A stretch of 64,000 bases of DNA from Agapetus fuscipes (taxonomy: Eukaryota > Arthropoda > Insecta > Trichoptera > Glossosomatidae). The translations under genes and the position numbers were made by a program. Below are positions 19,946 to 30,634 of this stretch, in pieces (within the stretch, counting starts at the first letter, position 1; each line of letters starts with the position of its first letter). The stretch covers positions 19,096,001 to 19,160,000 of the forward strand of contig OX637339.1 in NCBI GenBank assembly GCA_951799405.1, written 5' to 3'. A model generated the notes under the pieces. The model made no database searches. It saw nothing but the letters and a program-made list of their open reading frames with translations, and was not told the DNA's origin.

Positions 19946-20433
19946 TGTGGTGAACATACTTACAACACATTTCTTGCTATGTAGTCTGATTACAGTTGCA
20001 GTCCATGCGTCACATACAATGTGACGTCATCATCGTTGGACGGTGAAATTCATTACCATATATGGTCACAGAGAGTGCAATTCATTACCATATATGGTCA
20101 CGAAGAAAGACCACTCGCTGTCGCCATCTTGGGAATGATCACCGCCTGGCACGCACTGCACTCCGCGATCGACTGTCAACTCGTTAAGACGCATCCCCGT
20201 CATTGTCACATTCTCCACGCTCGAATCACTCAGTTATAATATTCTTAATAATATTGAACTCTATTATAATATATTCTCAATAATATTCTACAATACAATA
20301 CTGTGTAATCTCTGCTAAATATTAAAATCAAGTTTGTCCAACAAGTGTTTTTATTTACCTCCACAACAACCAAGGAGTGGTGTTGGATGCTAGCTACCTT
20401 CAGTAGAACTCGCTACCGACATCACCCCTTACA
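19946..20433 (+). repeat. gypsy 3' LTR
   Basis: 488 bp, identical by eye to the 5' LTR. Preceded by a polypurine tract and followed by the target duplication AATC. Confidence 0.95.
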
Positions 20434-20740
20434 AATCTAAATGTAAACTGCAAAGATAAATATCTTTTAAGATTCATATTGAACGCATTCCCACAAGCAC
20501 ACATGTGGACCTACTATATAAAAACCCAATCTCAAATTAACATAAGCCTTGCAACTATTGCCGACCTTCCCTGAAACAGGGGTGACATTGGCAAAGTAAA
20601 CCATTTTTACTGTATGGGTGGTCAGCCTCATAGCAACCTTTATTTCAAGGAATACAACTAATTACATTTAAGTGTATAAAACAAACAAACACTAAACAAT
20701 TAAACAGCAAAAATTGAAACCTACGAAACATATTCTATGA
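20434..20740 (-). repeat. R repeat and LINE-A spacer
   Basis: AATCTAAATGTAAACTGCAA to TTTCAAGGAAT (20652), with LINE 3' UTR spacer to ~20740. The gypsy element inserted in its tail. Confidence 0.8.
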
Positions 20741-20744
20741 AAAA

Positions 20745-21245
20745 GGGAAAAATCACAATGACAGTGTATCACATGACAAAACAACACAAGAACAAAACAT
20801 CACATGACAAAACCTCACACGCCTAAAACAGAACAAAGCATAAACGGCACATGGACAAACATCACATGACAACACAAATATTTCATTTTCTTCCTCACGT
20901 CATTTATGACTCATCCGGGGATGACACGGAAAGAAGTTGCTCTTTCGATGCAGCTTAGTTAGGTTTTTTTTTAATTCGGGGCGATTTTTTTTATAAGTTT
21001 TACGAAATAATACATGCATGAGTTCCATTTTCCCATGTTTCTCATGTCTCACTTTTATGTAATTTCGTTTATAGTATTTTCTGTTTTGTGATGTTTTGCC
21101 TTGTGTTGTTTTAGCATTGTGATGTACTTTCCTGTGATATTTTGTCATGTGATTTACTGTCATTGTGATGTTCTGTCATGTGTTGCTCTGTCATGTATCG
21201 TTGTGTCATGAGTCGTTTTGTCAATGTGCCGCTCTATCATGGAAA
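20745..21245. mobile_element. remainder of minisatellite-armed foldback element
   Basis: Direct units (ACATGACAAAAC) to 20880, a loop holding a SINE unit-2 tail remnant (20915-20965), then inverted units 21055-21240 ending in the tip CGCTCTATCATGGAAACG. Confidence 0.65.
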
Positions 21246-21291
21246 CGCATTAAATAGATCCAAATATATTTTTTAAATTATATCTTTGGTA

Positions 21292-21512
21292 CACTTGCTG
21301 GTTGGTGTGTGGCTGACCACCATTATTGTAAAAAAATATTCACTTTGGCAATGTCACCGCTATTTCAGGCAGTGTTTATGTCAAATTTGACATTTTTTAA
21401 TTTATTTTGAAAATCCACATGCGGCATGTCTAAGCGCGAACTTATACGTATGTTATATTTTCATATCCATTTCAAATGCATTGTAAATGTAATATATCTT
21501 TGCAACGCAAAG
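21292..21512 (+). repeat. R repeat, strongly diverged
   Basis: TGGTTGGTGTGTGGCTGACC to ATATCTTTGCAACG. Confidence 0.6.
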
Positions 21513-21530
21513 ATTTTAAAATGATGGTCT

Positions 21531-21770
21531 GGTCGATAGCTCAGTTGGTAGAGTGCTTGCATTACATGCCGAATTCTCGGGTTCGAATCCCACCAAGGGT
21601 GTCTGAAATGGTTGCCAGTTTCGGTACCAGTACCATCCCTATCGGGAGCTATGCGCCGTGGCTGGTGCCCTTACTTGAAAAAATAAATAAGCACACTCGT
21701 CATTTGCGACCTGTTCGGAAACTTCAATGCAAGAAGTAACACTATATGTGTAGCTTAGTTGCGTTATAAA
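21531..21770 (+). mobile_element. SINE unit 2, single
   Basis: GGTCGATAGCTCAGTTGG head, GGGTTCGAATCCC B box, end GTAGCTTAGTTGCG. Confidence 0.8.
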
Positions 21771-21930
21771 CCCTGCAAGTGATTGTTTTCAAAGTAAAAT
21801 AATATACCTGCATGGTTCTGGAAAAACGTCAATTTTCGACGTTAAACTACAAAAAGGATTTCTGTAAGGGATTGAATTCGTTTGATAGGACTTCAACATT
21901 TTGGCATGTTTAGTTTCATACCTACAGACT

Positions 21931-23307
21931 CAGGCCCGGATTAAAGAGCGGTTCTAGTGGTGCGACCGAACCAGGGACCCTGCACCCAAAATTTCAATCA
22001 CTTTTTGCTTAAAAAGCCACATTTCGTTTAGACAAGAACATCGATGATGATGAGGAGTTGGTGATTTATTTATAGCGGCGTTTCGTGATGTAGTCATTTC
22101 AAAGGCGCTTGTGCAAATGATGCCAGAAATTTTCTTGTCTTCAGTGCATTTCGGAACTTTCCGTGCTTCTTTGCTTTGTGTAAACACTTGGGAAAGTGTA
22201 GCTTCACGGAAGGGCCTTCTGCCACTTGCATCTCACATAACTTTTGCATGCGAGTCCTGTGACACATCCCCGGATGGGATGGATATACAGGGCGCGGGTC
22301 AGTAGAGGGGAGACTGACCCTGAGAGAAGGTGGTTCTCTATCTCTCTCACATGATGAGGCAGGTGGTTCCGGGCCAGAGGACCAGCAACTGCAAATTCAC
22401 GATCTCCAAAACACTGTGTTTACTCTTCTGATCCTAATACGTAACTTGGCAATACGTGACACAGACAAGAAATAAAATTTTCTCACAGCGAATGAATGGG
22501 ATATCCAGAGTCATAATAAAAGGAGGGCTTGTATGAAAAAGGTCATGACTCTGGATGAAATGAAAGAAGTATGTAAAGACAGAAAGAAGTGGCGGTTAAT
22601 CTGCAATGTTGATTTGTAATGTTGGCTTATTCATTTATGTTACATTTTTTTATAGTATTGATTTTTTTTGTTTAGTTTTCTTTTGAGGGTTTTGTTGTTT
22701 TTATATACTTAACTGTTATTTATTATTTGTATTACTTGACGTATAGATTGGTATGAGGCGGACCACAAATACTGTAAAAAATTGTTCAATTTGCCAATGT
22801 CACAACTGTGTCAGGGAAGGTCGGCAAAAGTTTAGGGCTTATGTTCATTTGAGGTTTGGATTTTATTTTTAAGTACACATTCTGCATTTGTAAGCGCGAA
22901 CTACATGTGTTTGTTTGTGGGCATGCATTTGATTTGAGTTTTAAATGTTAATATATCTTTACACCTTAGATTGTAAATTACAAACAAAGAAAAAAACATA
23001 AGTAAAGAAAGCTGTATCCCGAAAGTGTGATATTTTACAACACCCGTGCGCAAAGAAGCACTATATTTGCAACTTCTTACCTATGTATTGTGCCTTTTTG
23101 ATTCAACCATTCAATCAATATTTTCGTCTCGATGTATATCTAATAATCAATAAGTGTATCTTTTACGTTGTGAAAAAGGGGTAAGGGGATTTGTTATGAC
23201 GGGAGGGGTAGTATACTTCAGGGATGCTGTAGAGGGGGGGGGGAGTATGGGGGGGACCCTGACCTCATCTCGGCACCAGGGCCCCTAGAGAGGTTAATCC
23301 GGGCCTG
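21931..23307. mobile_element. hAT-like non-autonomous element
   Basis: Terminal inverted repeats CAGGCCCGGATTAA (21931) and TTAATCCGGGCCTG (ending 23307). Flanking octamers TACAGACT and AACAGGCT match at 6 of 8 positions, as for a decayed 8-bp hAT duplication. No transposase frame. A LINE-A copy (22486-22972) is nested inside, and the right end is G-rich. Confidence 0.6.
22486..22972 (+). mobile_element. LINE-A 3' portion with R tail
   Basis: RT C-terminal remnant 22486-22619, spacer, diverged R from 22731 to CACCTTAGATTG. Confidence 0.8.
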
Positions 23308-23429
23308 AACAGGCTTGTCAGTCATGTAGATTGTTCAGCAAAATCGAAACAAATTTACGAGTATGCCCCAGGCTAGACTTTTACAAACAATACCAAAAAT
23401 ACAATTCTTTACGTTTTAGCTCTATCATG

Positions 23430-23588
23430 ATCGGTCGATAGTTCAGTGGGTAGAATGTTTGTATGCCATGCCGAGAGCTCGAGTTCGAATCCCACCATTG
23501 GTGTCAGAAATGATTTCTCGATTCCGTGTTTATTTGCAACTCAAAATAAAACACCGATAGGTAAGGCTCCCCTTACCTTTAAAAATAG
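23430..23588 (+). mobile_element. SINE unit 2, internally deleted
   Basis: GGTCGATAGTTCAGTGGGTA head, GAGTTCGAATCCC B box. Ends at CTTACCTTTAAAAATAG. Confidence 0.7.
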
Positions 23589-23601
23589 TTTATCTTCTTA
23601 C

Positions 23602-23781
23602 AGGATCTGGTGTTCTGGAAGCAACGCTAGCCTTTGAATTAGTATTGTTGTTGTTTTTGTGAGAAATCCAGATCACAGCGACTAGCCAACCGCTGATAAT
23701 GCCCATCGGAGCAATGGGTAATACTGTCCGGAAAGAATCAACCAGACCACGGCTACATAGCCCGAAAAAAGTGATTTCCAT
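23602..23781 (-). CDS. possible first coding exon of an unrecognised membrane protein
   Basis: Starts ATGGAAATC and encodes exactly 60 codons before a consensus donor (CCT|GTAAGA on the - strand). Residues ~21-44 form a hydrophobic segment (VLPIAPMGIISGWLVAVIW), followed by an Asn-run and a Ser/Thr-rich stretch. The family was not recognised. A caveat applies: read on the + strand, the same junction looks like an acceptor (TCTTCTTACAG), so the splice signal is ambiguous. A SINE half lies directly on the intron side. No continuing exon could be identified. Confidence 0.3.
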
Positions 23782-23889
23782 GATTACTTCCTTATCAATA
23801 TTAATAAGTTCACTTACTAATGTGAAGTTATGTACATAAAAAAAAATCTGTTGGAAAAAAAACCACTTTCTCTACATGATTTAGGTAGA

Positions 23890-24190
23890 ATTTGAACCGC
23901 AATTTTTAGCATATCTCTTCAGACTATAGATCGGTATGGTTTTTGGGTTAATGGGAACAGTCCCCCACTTGGCTCCTCTTGCTCAGGGTTCACTCTCGAG
24001 TTGCGATCCCGTCCGCGGCAGACTGTCAAATTAATATTTGCCGGTAAGAGGCGTGCCCGTAGTATAAAAGGCCTACAAGAACTTCATTCGTTATCGAGGG
24101 TGTGGCACGGAGAGGAAGGGGTGAAGTGGGCAGGGTGACAATTGTACTATTAAAAATATTTTTAATGAACTACGAATATTACAAAAAAAA
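23890..24190. other. unassigned stretch
   Basis: Short GC-rich portion (GATCCCGTCCGCGGCAG) in AT-rich DNA, with TATAAAAGG at 24064. No coding frame recognised. Confidence 0.25.
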
Positions 24191-24223
24191 AACTAAGTCA
24201 TCTCACCGAGTTGTCTGAAATCT

Positions 24224-24715
24224 GGCCGATTCCATGGTAGAACGACAAAGTGATAATACGACACATGACAGAACGACATATGACATAACGACACACGACA
24301 GACCGACACAGTGTTAAAACGATACATGATAGATTGACCGGTCCGTAGTCCAGAGGTAACACTTCGGACTCGTAAATGGAAGGTTGTGGGTTCAATTCCC
24401 GGCGGAGCACAATAAATATATCATTTATATTTTCAAATATGCTCTTTGCTTGGTGAAAAAATTCATACACCTTTACCAAAGACCGGTCACTAAAGGTCCA
24501 TCCAGCCTTACAGGAACTGGGTCTTGCTTGAGAATTGGCGCTTTCTACAGCAACGACCAAGCTCGCAGAGGACTCTTGAGGTGTGATACACACAAAGACA
24601 GCGCTCACCAAATAAATCAGCATAATTCAATTTCAATTCAACGACACGTGGCAGAGGGACAGATGACTGAACGACACATGACCGAACGACACGTGTCGCT
24701 AAATATTTCTTTGAC
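24224..24715. repeat. class B minisatellite array split by a SINE
   Basis: ACGACACATGACAGA units at 24230-24334 and 24640-24712 with a tip TTCCATGGTAGAACGAC. The SINE at 24336-24618 is inserted. No inverted arm seen. Confidence 0.65.
24336..24618 (+). mobile_element. SINE unit 1 with LINE-C tail
   Basis: tRNA-like head (GTAGTCCAGAGG; GGGTTCAATTCCC), body, then CTCTTGAGGTGTGATACACA...AAATAAAT, the same tail as the LINE at 11376-11440. Confidence 0.85.
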
Positions 24716-24767
24716 ATTTCAATAGCAATCCGGCCGTGTGACAGCACAATTTTGTCAATTATGTCGA

Positions 24768-24950
24768 TTCCTTGACTAATAGGTTTATGTTAGACTGACC
24801 ACCCATATGCGAACAAATGGTTTACTTTGCCAATGTCACCCCTGTTTCAGGGAAGGTCGGCAAAAATTGCAGAGTTTGTGTCAATTCAAGGTTTGCATTT
24901 GAATTTGTTATGCAGCATTTGTAAGCGCGAACTTACACGTGCCTGTTCAG
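24768..24950 (+). repeat. R repeat, partial
   Basis: ATTCCTTGACTAATAGG to CTTACACGTGCCTG. Confidence 0.75.
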
Positions 24951-25404
24951 GCGCTAGAAAGCTCCGACTTGGATTGATATCCAAAGTGTAAGGAATTTAG
25001 CAGAATAGCGCTCTGAATACATATTTTTATGTAGATTTTTTTGCGAAATCACTATTTCCAACAGATCGATCAATATTGGCGGTCACCCCATTCTGCGGGT
25101 AGGCGGCAAAAACCAGAAAGGCGGGAAACAATCAGTGTTTTTGACGTTTACCTGCGGGAGGTTTGTGGGGGGGAGGGGGAGGACTTCAAGGGCCTCCCCC
25201 CCCCCCCAACCACCCCCCGTGGGAGGCGAGGGGAGGGGATGTACAGAGCGCGGAATCAAAGCGGAGCCAAACCGATCCAAACAAGAGTGACGGACTCTGA
25301 TAAAGTAATAAGACTTAATGAAGGTCATTGTAAAAATGAGTGTCGCAATGGCTAATTACGAACAGTGGCATACAATACTTGTTATATTAAATGCGTGTTA
25401 TATA

Positions 25405-25515
25405 AGACACGTGTAAGTTGGCGCTTACACATGTGTGATTACAAAATATAAATCCTAATGAACAAAATCCCTTCAACTCATGCTGACCTTCTCTGGCAAA
25501 CGGGTACATGGTCTA
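25405..25515 (-). repeat. R repeat fragment, diverged
   Basis: GACACGTGTAAGTTGGCGC to CTGGCAAACGGG. Confidence 0.6.
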
Positions 25516-25544
25516 AAAATAATCGCAAGTTAAAACCACGATTT

Positions 25545-25680
25545 ACAATAACTATGACCCTGGTTCAACAGATGTCATTGCGTTATTGGTTATAAATAAT
25601 TCATTAAAATATCAAATAATGAATTATTAATTGATAATGTTTATACTTTTTTCCGTCCAAGTAAAATAGCTTGGTGGATT
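25545..25680. repeat. interspersed repeat L
   Basis: CTGGTTCAACAGATGTCATTG with an AATTAATAATTCATT palindromic part, as at 7587-7690 and 56140-56195. Confidence 0.5.
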
Positions 25681-25796
25681 GCATTCCTCTTCACAAATCT
25701 GTTTAAAAAAAAAATCGAGAAGATAGGATCTTGGTGTTTTCAATTAATTGAATACGGCAACAACTATTATCCTTTATGGAGATTTCATCGTCGTCA

Positions 25797-26299
25797 TCTA
25801 ACGCAACGCATCTAAGCTACACATATAGTGTAACTTATGGCCTGCGTTATCCCCGAAGGAGTCGCATGTGACGATTCGGGACCTATTTATTTTTACGGGT
25901 AAGGGGGCCGGCCTCACAACAAACACTTTCAGTTGAAGTAAGGGTTTCCCCGCTCCAGGGGGGGCTGGTTTTCATTTCTTGTGAAGGCTGAGTAAGCCTT
26001 TGAGATCGAACCCTTGCTCTCGGCATGGAATGCAAGCATTCTACCAATTGAGCTAGCGACCTTTTTACGAGCTTGGTCGTCGTCGCTACAAAGCGCCAAT
26101 TCTCAACCAAGACGCAGTTGCTGTAAGGCTGGATGAACTTTCGGTGACCGATCATTGGTAAAGGTTTATGAATTTTTCAACTTAGCAAAGAGCAAATTTG
26201 AAAATATTAATGGTACGTTTTTTGTGCTCCGCCGGCATTCGAACCCACAACCTTCCATTCAGAGTCCGATGTGTTACCACTGGACTACGGACCGGTCGA
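25797..26299 (-). mobile_element. dimeric SINE, composite copy
   Basis: ACGCAACGCATCTAAGC tail to GGACTACGGACCGGTC head. Confidence 0.9.
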
Positions 26300-26430
26300 T
26301 CAGATCCTGAAAAAGCCGTTGTAACGAATGAACTAGATTCAAGCGCAGGGAAGACCCAGATCACGATACCTGGACGAAGTGGTCGCAAACTGGAGGAGAA
26401 AGCGTTGGCAGCGGTTGATCGAGGGGTCCA
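26300..26430 (+). mobile_element. possible LINE RT C-terminal fragment
   Basis: One frame reads GRPRSRYLDEVVANWRRKRW, the style of LINE C termini. Short and uncertain. Confidence 0.35.
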
Positions 26431-26725
26431 AGACTCAGGTGTTTTGTATTGTGTATGTATTTATTATATTGTGGCAGTATGTTTTGTGTTAAAAATGTAT
26501 ATTCAGCTGCCAAAATATGTGAGAACATCTGTTCATATAATATACAAAACATATGTCGGTTTGGTCACACCTGTTTTTCAACTGCAAAAGAATGGGCCGT
26601 ACCCCACCACACGTTGCTGCGGCTCAGTCTTGTTAAATGAGAAATGAATGGCGTTGCTTTATCATTTCAACATAACCAAGAAAACATCCTGAAGTTTTTA
26701 AAAATAATCTTTAGTTAATCAGGAA

Positions 26726-26815
26726 AAGCTCTAAGAGATAAGAGTTAAGAATGAATGGGTAGAGGAGAAATGCAAGTTGAAAGAGGATGTGAAATAAATG
26801 CGTAAAATAATGTAA
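26726..26815 (+). mobile_element. LINE-B internal fragment
   Basis: GAGTTAAGAATGAATGGGTA...AAGAGGATGTGAAA as in 42950-43010. Confidence 0.6.
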
Positions 26816-26817
26816 TC

Positions 26818-26912
26818 AGACTTTTTTTTAAAGAAATCCTGTGCGAGAGACTCCCTAGACTCCAGAGACTCTAGGGGTCTATGACACTTGTTTTTAGTGC
26901 CGCAGAGGTGTT
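26818..26912 (-). repeat. LINE-E 3' UTR fragment
   Basis: AAGAAATCCTGTGCGAGAGA to GTGCCGCAGAGGTG. Confidence 0.6.
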
Positions 26913-27322
26913 TACGAGCTTGGTCGTCGCTACAAAGCGCCAATACTCAAGCAAGACCCAGTTGCTATAAGGCTGGATTGACCTTTCAGTCTTCTTCGTG
27001 TCAGCTTCACACCGTATTGGCCCAGTAACGAGCAATGTCTACAGCTCTTTGGTTTCCCGCAAAGAGATCATCCATGGAGCAGCTTGTCGGACAGGAAGGA
27101 CAACACCGCAGGTGTTCCATAGTTTGCTGAGCTCCACACTCACATGGAGTACATAAGTTACCTTTCAGTGACCGGTCTTTGGTAAAGATTTTATGATTTT
27201 TTTCAACCCAGCGAAGAGCATATTAGAAATATAAGGGGTATGTTTTTTGTGCTCCGCCGGGATCCGAATCCACAACCTTCCATTTACGAGTCCGAAGTCT
27301 TGCCACTGGACTACGGACCGGT
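26913..27322 (-). mobile_element. SINE unit 1 interrupted by a LINE fragment
   Basis: Body 26913-26990 and head 27161-27322 of one SINE, separated by an insertion with a 10-bp target duplication. Confidence 0.8.
26991..27160 (-). mobile_element. LINE (jockey/R1-like) C-terminal zinc-finger fragment
   Basis: Antisense frame reads CGAQQTMEHLRCCPSCPTS and DDLFAGNQRAVDIARYWA. Flanked by ACCTTTCAGT on both sides (26981-26990, 27161-27170), a target duplication. Confidence 0.75.
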
Positions 27323-27606
27323 GTAAGAATGGTTTAGATATGTGGAAAGAACGTGATAAAAGACTCAAAGTGTATATAAAGAGGAAATGTGAGAGAGAAA
27401 AGTCGAAGGGAAAGATAAAAAAGTGTAGTTTGATAAGAGTGGTGCAATTGTGAAAGAATGGGATACACAGAGTGGATGTAAAAGAAGAAAATGTGACGGA
27501 TACGAATGAATTGAAATAGTTATACAAAGATAACGAGAAAGAGAAGCAACTCTTCTGAGGCTCTAGCTACCCTTTGCGAAATAGCGATGTAGTTACAGTT
27601 ACAGTT
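27323..27606 (+). mobile_element. LINE-B C-terminal remnant
   Basis: Decayed copy ending AGTTACAGTTACAGTTA. Confidence 0.65.
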
Positions 27607-28090
27607 AGCAACTCAAAGAGGAGGAGATCATATTTGATTTGCTTGTGGGTAGTTTCAGAGTTAACCACCCGCGTTTCTGAAAAATCGTGAAAAGTAAAAT
27701 GTTTTTGATGCGATCGGTACAAAAATTCACAAGAACCATTTCGAGAATATTTTGCATGTTTCCTGAAAAAATATATCAAATCTGTTGAGAGTTTTAAGAG
27801 CCTATAAGAAACAAACGCACGCATACATACATACATGTATCTTATTTTATATATATCCAGATAAGTTTAAACTAAACCATAGCGTTTTATAAAATAATGT
27901 ATGGAAAGTAAAACGCTCACACGATGCGCTGTTTAAATTTCTATACTTGTATTTTTGTATACTGGGGGTTTTTTGTATCTCAGTCGCACCTGTACACCTC
28001 AATACTATTTAAATTGTATATACTATGCAATATCTAGTGCTTTATACGAGTACATCTATTTTACCTACTGACATAGTTGAACAGCTGTTT
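27607..28090. other. unassigned AT-rich stretch
   Basis: Contains an imperfect palindrome around 27870-27950 (AAACTAAACCATAGCGTTTT / AAAACGCTC...). Otherwise nothing recognised. Confidence 0.3.
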
Positions 28091-28099
28091 CTATACTTT

Positions 28100-28388
28100 T
28101 GTTCTTGTTATTGTTATATTAAATGTAATTTGTTGTGTATGTTTCTTGACTTATAGGTTGGTATGTGGCTGACCACCCATGCTGTAAAAAATGGTTCACT
28201 TTGCCAATGTCACCCCTGTTTCAGGGAAGGTCGGCAGGAGTTGCAGGGTGTATGTTCATTTGAGATTCGGGTTTTTATATTGTAGGACCACATGCGGCAT
28301 GTTTAAGCGCAAACTTAAGCATGTCTGTTTTGTGAAAATGCATATAATGTGAATCTCTAATGTTACTTATATTTTGCAACTTAGATTT
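28100..28388 (+). repeat. R repeat with LINE-A spacer
   Basis: Spacer TAATTTGTTGTGTATG, then R from 28140 to TGCAACTTAGATTTTA. Confidence 0.85.
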
Positions 28389-28479
28389 TATTATTGAATC
28401 CTGCCACCATTCCGCTAAGAGTGGCCAGTGCCTCAGCAGATGTGTCTCCACTTTGTTCTGTCCTTGTCATAAGATTGTC

Positions 28480-28725
28480 ATAGTCTATAATCTAAGTTGC
28501 AAGGATATATTAACATTCAAAGCTCATATCAAATGCATGCCCGCAAACAGACACGTGTATAAGTGTGCTCTTACAAATGAGTGTACCAACAAATTAGAAC
28601 CAAACCTCAAATGAACATAAACCCTGCAACTTTTGCCGACCTTCCCTAAAACAGGGGTGACATTGGCCAAGTGAACCATTTTTACAGTATGGGTGGTCAG
28701 CCTCATACCAACCTATAAGTCAAAG
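28480..28725 (-). repeat. R repeat, full length
   Basis: TATAATCTAAGTTGCAAGG to CCTATAAGTCAAAG. Inverted partner of the copy at 28140. Confidence 0.85.
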
Positions 28726-28799
28726 AAAAATAAAATAAATTAATCGAAGTTTTTATTAAATTGAACCCGTAAATCGTAAATATTAATCTACTTATATTA

Positions 28800-28945
28800 A
28801 AATAGTCCCATCTCTACCCGAGCTCTACCCCTTGCATCTGTCAGAGCCACAAAGGCCTCCCCCTCCCCGTTTCCTCCCACCACCTACCTCACACACACCC
28901 CCTGGGCAACCCTTCCCCCCGCTCTCTGCCCTGCCTGCCTCTGCG
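28800..28945. repeat. C-rich low-complexity tract
   Basis: CTCCCCCTCCCCG and CTTCCCCCCG runs. No frame recognised. Confidence 0.4.
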
Positions 28946-29106
28946 TTTGATGTCCGCTGATGGTCTGTGTGACCACGGGCAATACCATCCGCAAAGACCT
29001 ATTGCGAATATGATAACTTCAACGCGTCTTCACCATTTTCTTTTTTTTCCAAAAACTAGATACATCACTTTCTTTGTATTGGTTTGTCAAGAAAACTTTG
29101 GGCTGG

Positions 29107-29198
29107 AAGTGTTTTTGTGTGAATCACACCTCAAGAGACCTACGTGAGCTTGGTCGTCGCTGTAGAAGCGTCAATTCTATAGCAAGATGCATTTACTC
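29107..29198 (-). mobile_element. SINE unit 1 tail/body fragment
   Basis: GTTTTTGTGTGAATCACACC (LINE-C-type tail) then GAGCTTGGTCGTCGCTG. Confidence 0.65.
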
Positions 29199-29204
29199 TA
29201 GGTC

Positions 29205-29488
29205 TTTGGAAAGAATGAATGATGATAGACTGACAAAGTATGTTTACAAAGAAAGTGTGAAAGGAAAAAGAGGGAAGGGACGACCGAGAAAAGTATGGAG
29301 TGATCAGATTGAGGAGATTGTGAAAGAATGGGATATACAAAGTGAGCGTAAAAGAAGAAAATGCATGAAAAAGGTGATGGATATGAATGAATTAAAAGAT
29401 GTATGTAAGGATAGGAAAAAATAGAGGCAGCTCTGCAGAGGCTCTGGCCACACGTAGCGGAATGGCGACAGAGTTACAGTTACAGTAT
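29205..29488 (+). mobile_element. LINE-B C-terminal remnant
   Basis: Reads ERMNDDRLTKYVYKESVKG, GKGRPRKVWSDQIEEIVKEW, then a stop and the ACAGTTACAG tail. Confidence 0.8.
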
Positions 29489-29498
29489 ACGGAATTGA

Positions 29499-29645
29499 CC
29501 ATTGGTGACCGTTCTTTGGTAAGGGGTGTATGAATTTTTCAACCCAACGAAGAGCATATTTGAAAATATAAATGGTATATTTTTTGTGCTCCGCCGGGAT
29601 TCGAACCCATAACCTTCCGACGTGTTGCACTGGACCACAGACCGG
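29499..29645 (-). mobile_element. SINE unit 1 head
   Basis: GGGATTCGAACCC B box (antisense) to GGACCACAGACCGGTC. Confidence 0.75.
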
Positions 29646-29811
29646 TCATTAAGGTCGCAAGGAATTTAGCAGAATAGCGCTTCAGAGGTTGAAGTCTCGA
29701 TGGCAGTCGGTAGATCCTACCGTAGCTGTCTGAAGATAGGATAGAATAAGACGGTGCCTGAACACTGAACAGCTGATCGTTGTTCCATACAAAATCTGTT
29801 CATCAGCTGTT

Positions 29812-29990
29812 GACGGTAACTGTAACTCTGTCGCCATTCCACTAGGGGTGACCTCTGCAGATGCGCCTCCATTTTTTTCTATCCTTGCATACCTCTTTTT
29901 TAGTTCGTTCATATAAATCACATTTTTCATACATTCCTTCTGTAACATTATTTTTGTATATCCCATTATTTCACAATTTCATCCACCAAT
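29812..29990 (-). mobile_element. LINE-B C-terminal remnant
   Basis: GGTAACTGTAACTCTGTCGC tail then antisense coding remnant. Confidence 0.7.
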
Positions 29991-30200
29991 TTGAGAAATC
30001 GTGGAAAAAACATTTTATTGGGAGTAACTTATCAAAGTAAGTGAACTAATTATAAGGAAGTGCTCATGAAAAACTTCTACACTACAGGATTTTCCCACTT
30101 TGTAGAGTTTTCCTTCGCAGAAAATAGGAAAAAGGTGCATATATCTGAGAAACCCATGTTATTTTCATATGTTACTTATTCAGTTTTACCTTTAAGGTAT
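29990..30200. repeat. MITE with CCTTAAAGGTAAAACTGAA terminus
   Basis: ~80 % similar by eye to 38850-39066 (AAGGAAGTGCTCATGA...AGGAAAAAGGTGCAT). Ends CAGTTTTACCTTTAAGG. Confidence 0.65.
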
Positions 30201-30634
30201 CGATAAGGCAATTGAAGGTTAGTACCTACAGTTTATTCGTGTTTTTCAGACAAATTAATTTTTAAGGCTCCTACCAAATAAAGCTCTGTTCTGAATGACC
30301 TCTGGTTTTAACATCCCTCTTTGTCCGGTCATTTTAGATTGTCGTGGAGTCTGCAGGTGACCGTGACACCATAGCCCTCTCTGTCTATATGGCACGGACC
30401 TCAGACAGAGTGCCCGCCGGTTATGGTGATTGAAAGAGAGTCGTGAACGCAAATGGGGATCGGTGAATGAGAATATGTGATGGAGTTTATGTATGAATTT
30501 GAGTGGAAACGGACGGGGTGATGAATTTCCTATCACCAGAGTCGTACTGAATCACTATATTAATTTTTAGTCCTTTTCAAAACCAATGAGACAAAAATTT
30601 TGTACCGTGTTCTGCTTAATGGTTAGGTTTACAA
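30201..30634. other. unassigned stretch
   Basis: No gene or repeat recognised. GC-rich part around 30330-30440. Confidence 0.25.

Larger units (their letters stand above)
14247..20433 (+). mobile_element. Ty3/gypsy LTR retrotransposon, apparently coding-complete
   Basis: 6187-bp element bounded by two 488-bp LTRs that appear identical base for base. It begins TG and ends CA and is flanked by the 4-bp target duplication AATC (14243-14246 and 20434-20437). Order inside is PBS, gag, -1 frameshift signal, pol (PR-RT-RNase H-IN), two small overlapping membrane ORFs, polypurine tract. LTR identity and open frames indicate a recent insertion. It landed in the tail of an R repeat that had itself entered a minisatellite foldback element. 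Confidence 0.95.

Noticed and set aside
25041..25355. 104-codon frame with Gly/Pro-rich centre
   Set aside because: The middle is a poly-G/poly-C low-complexity tract. No splice signals or domain were recognised.
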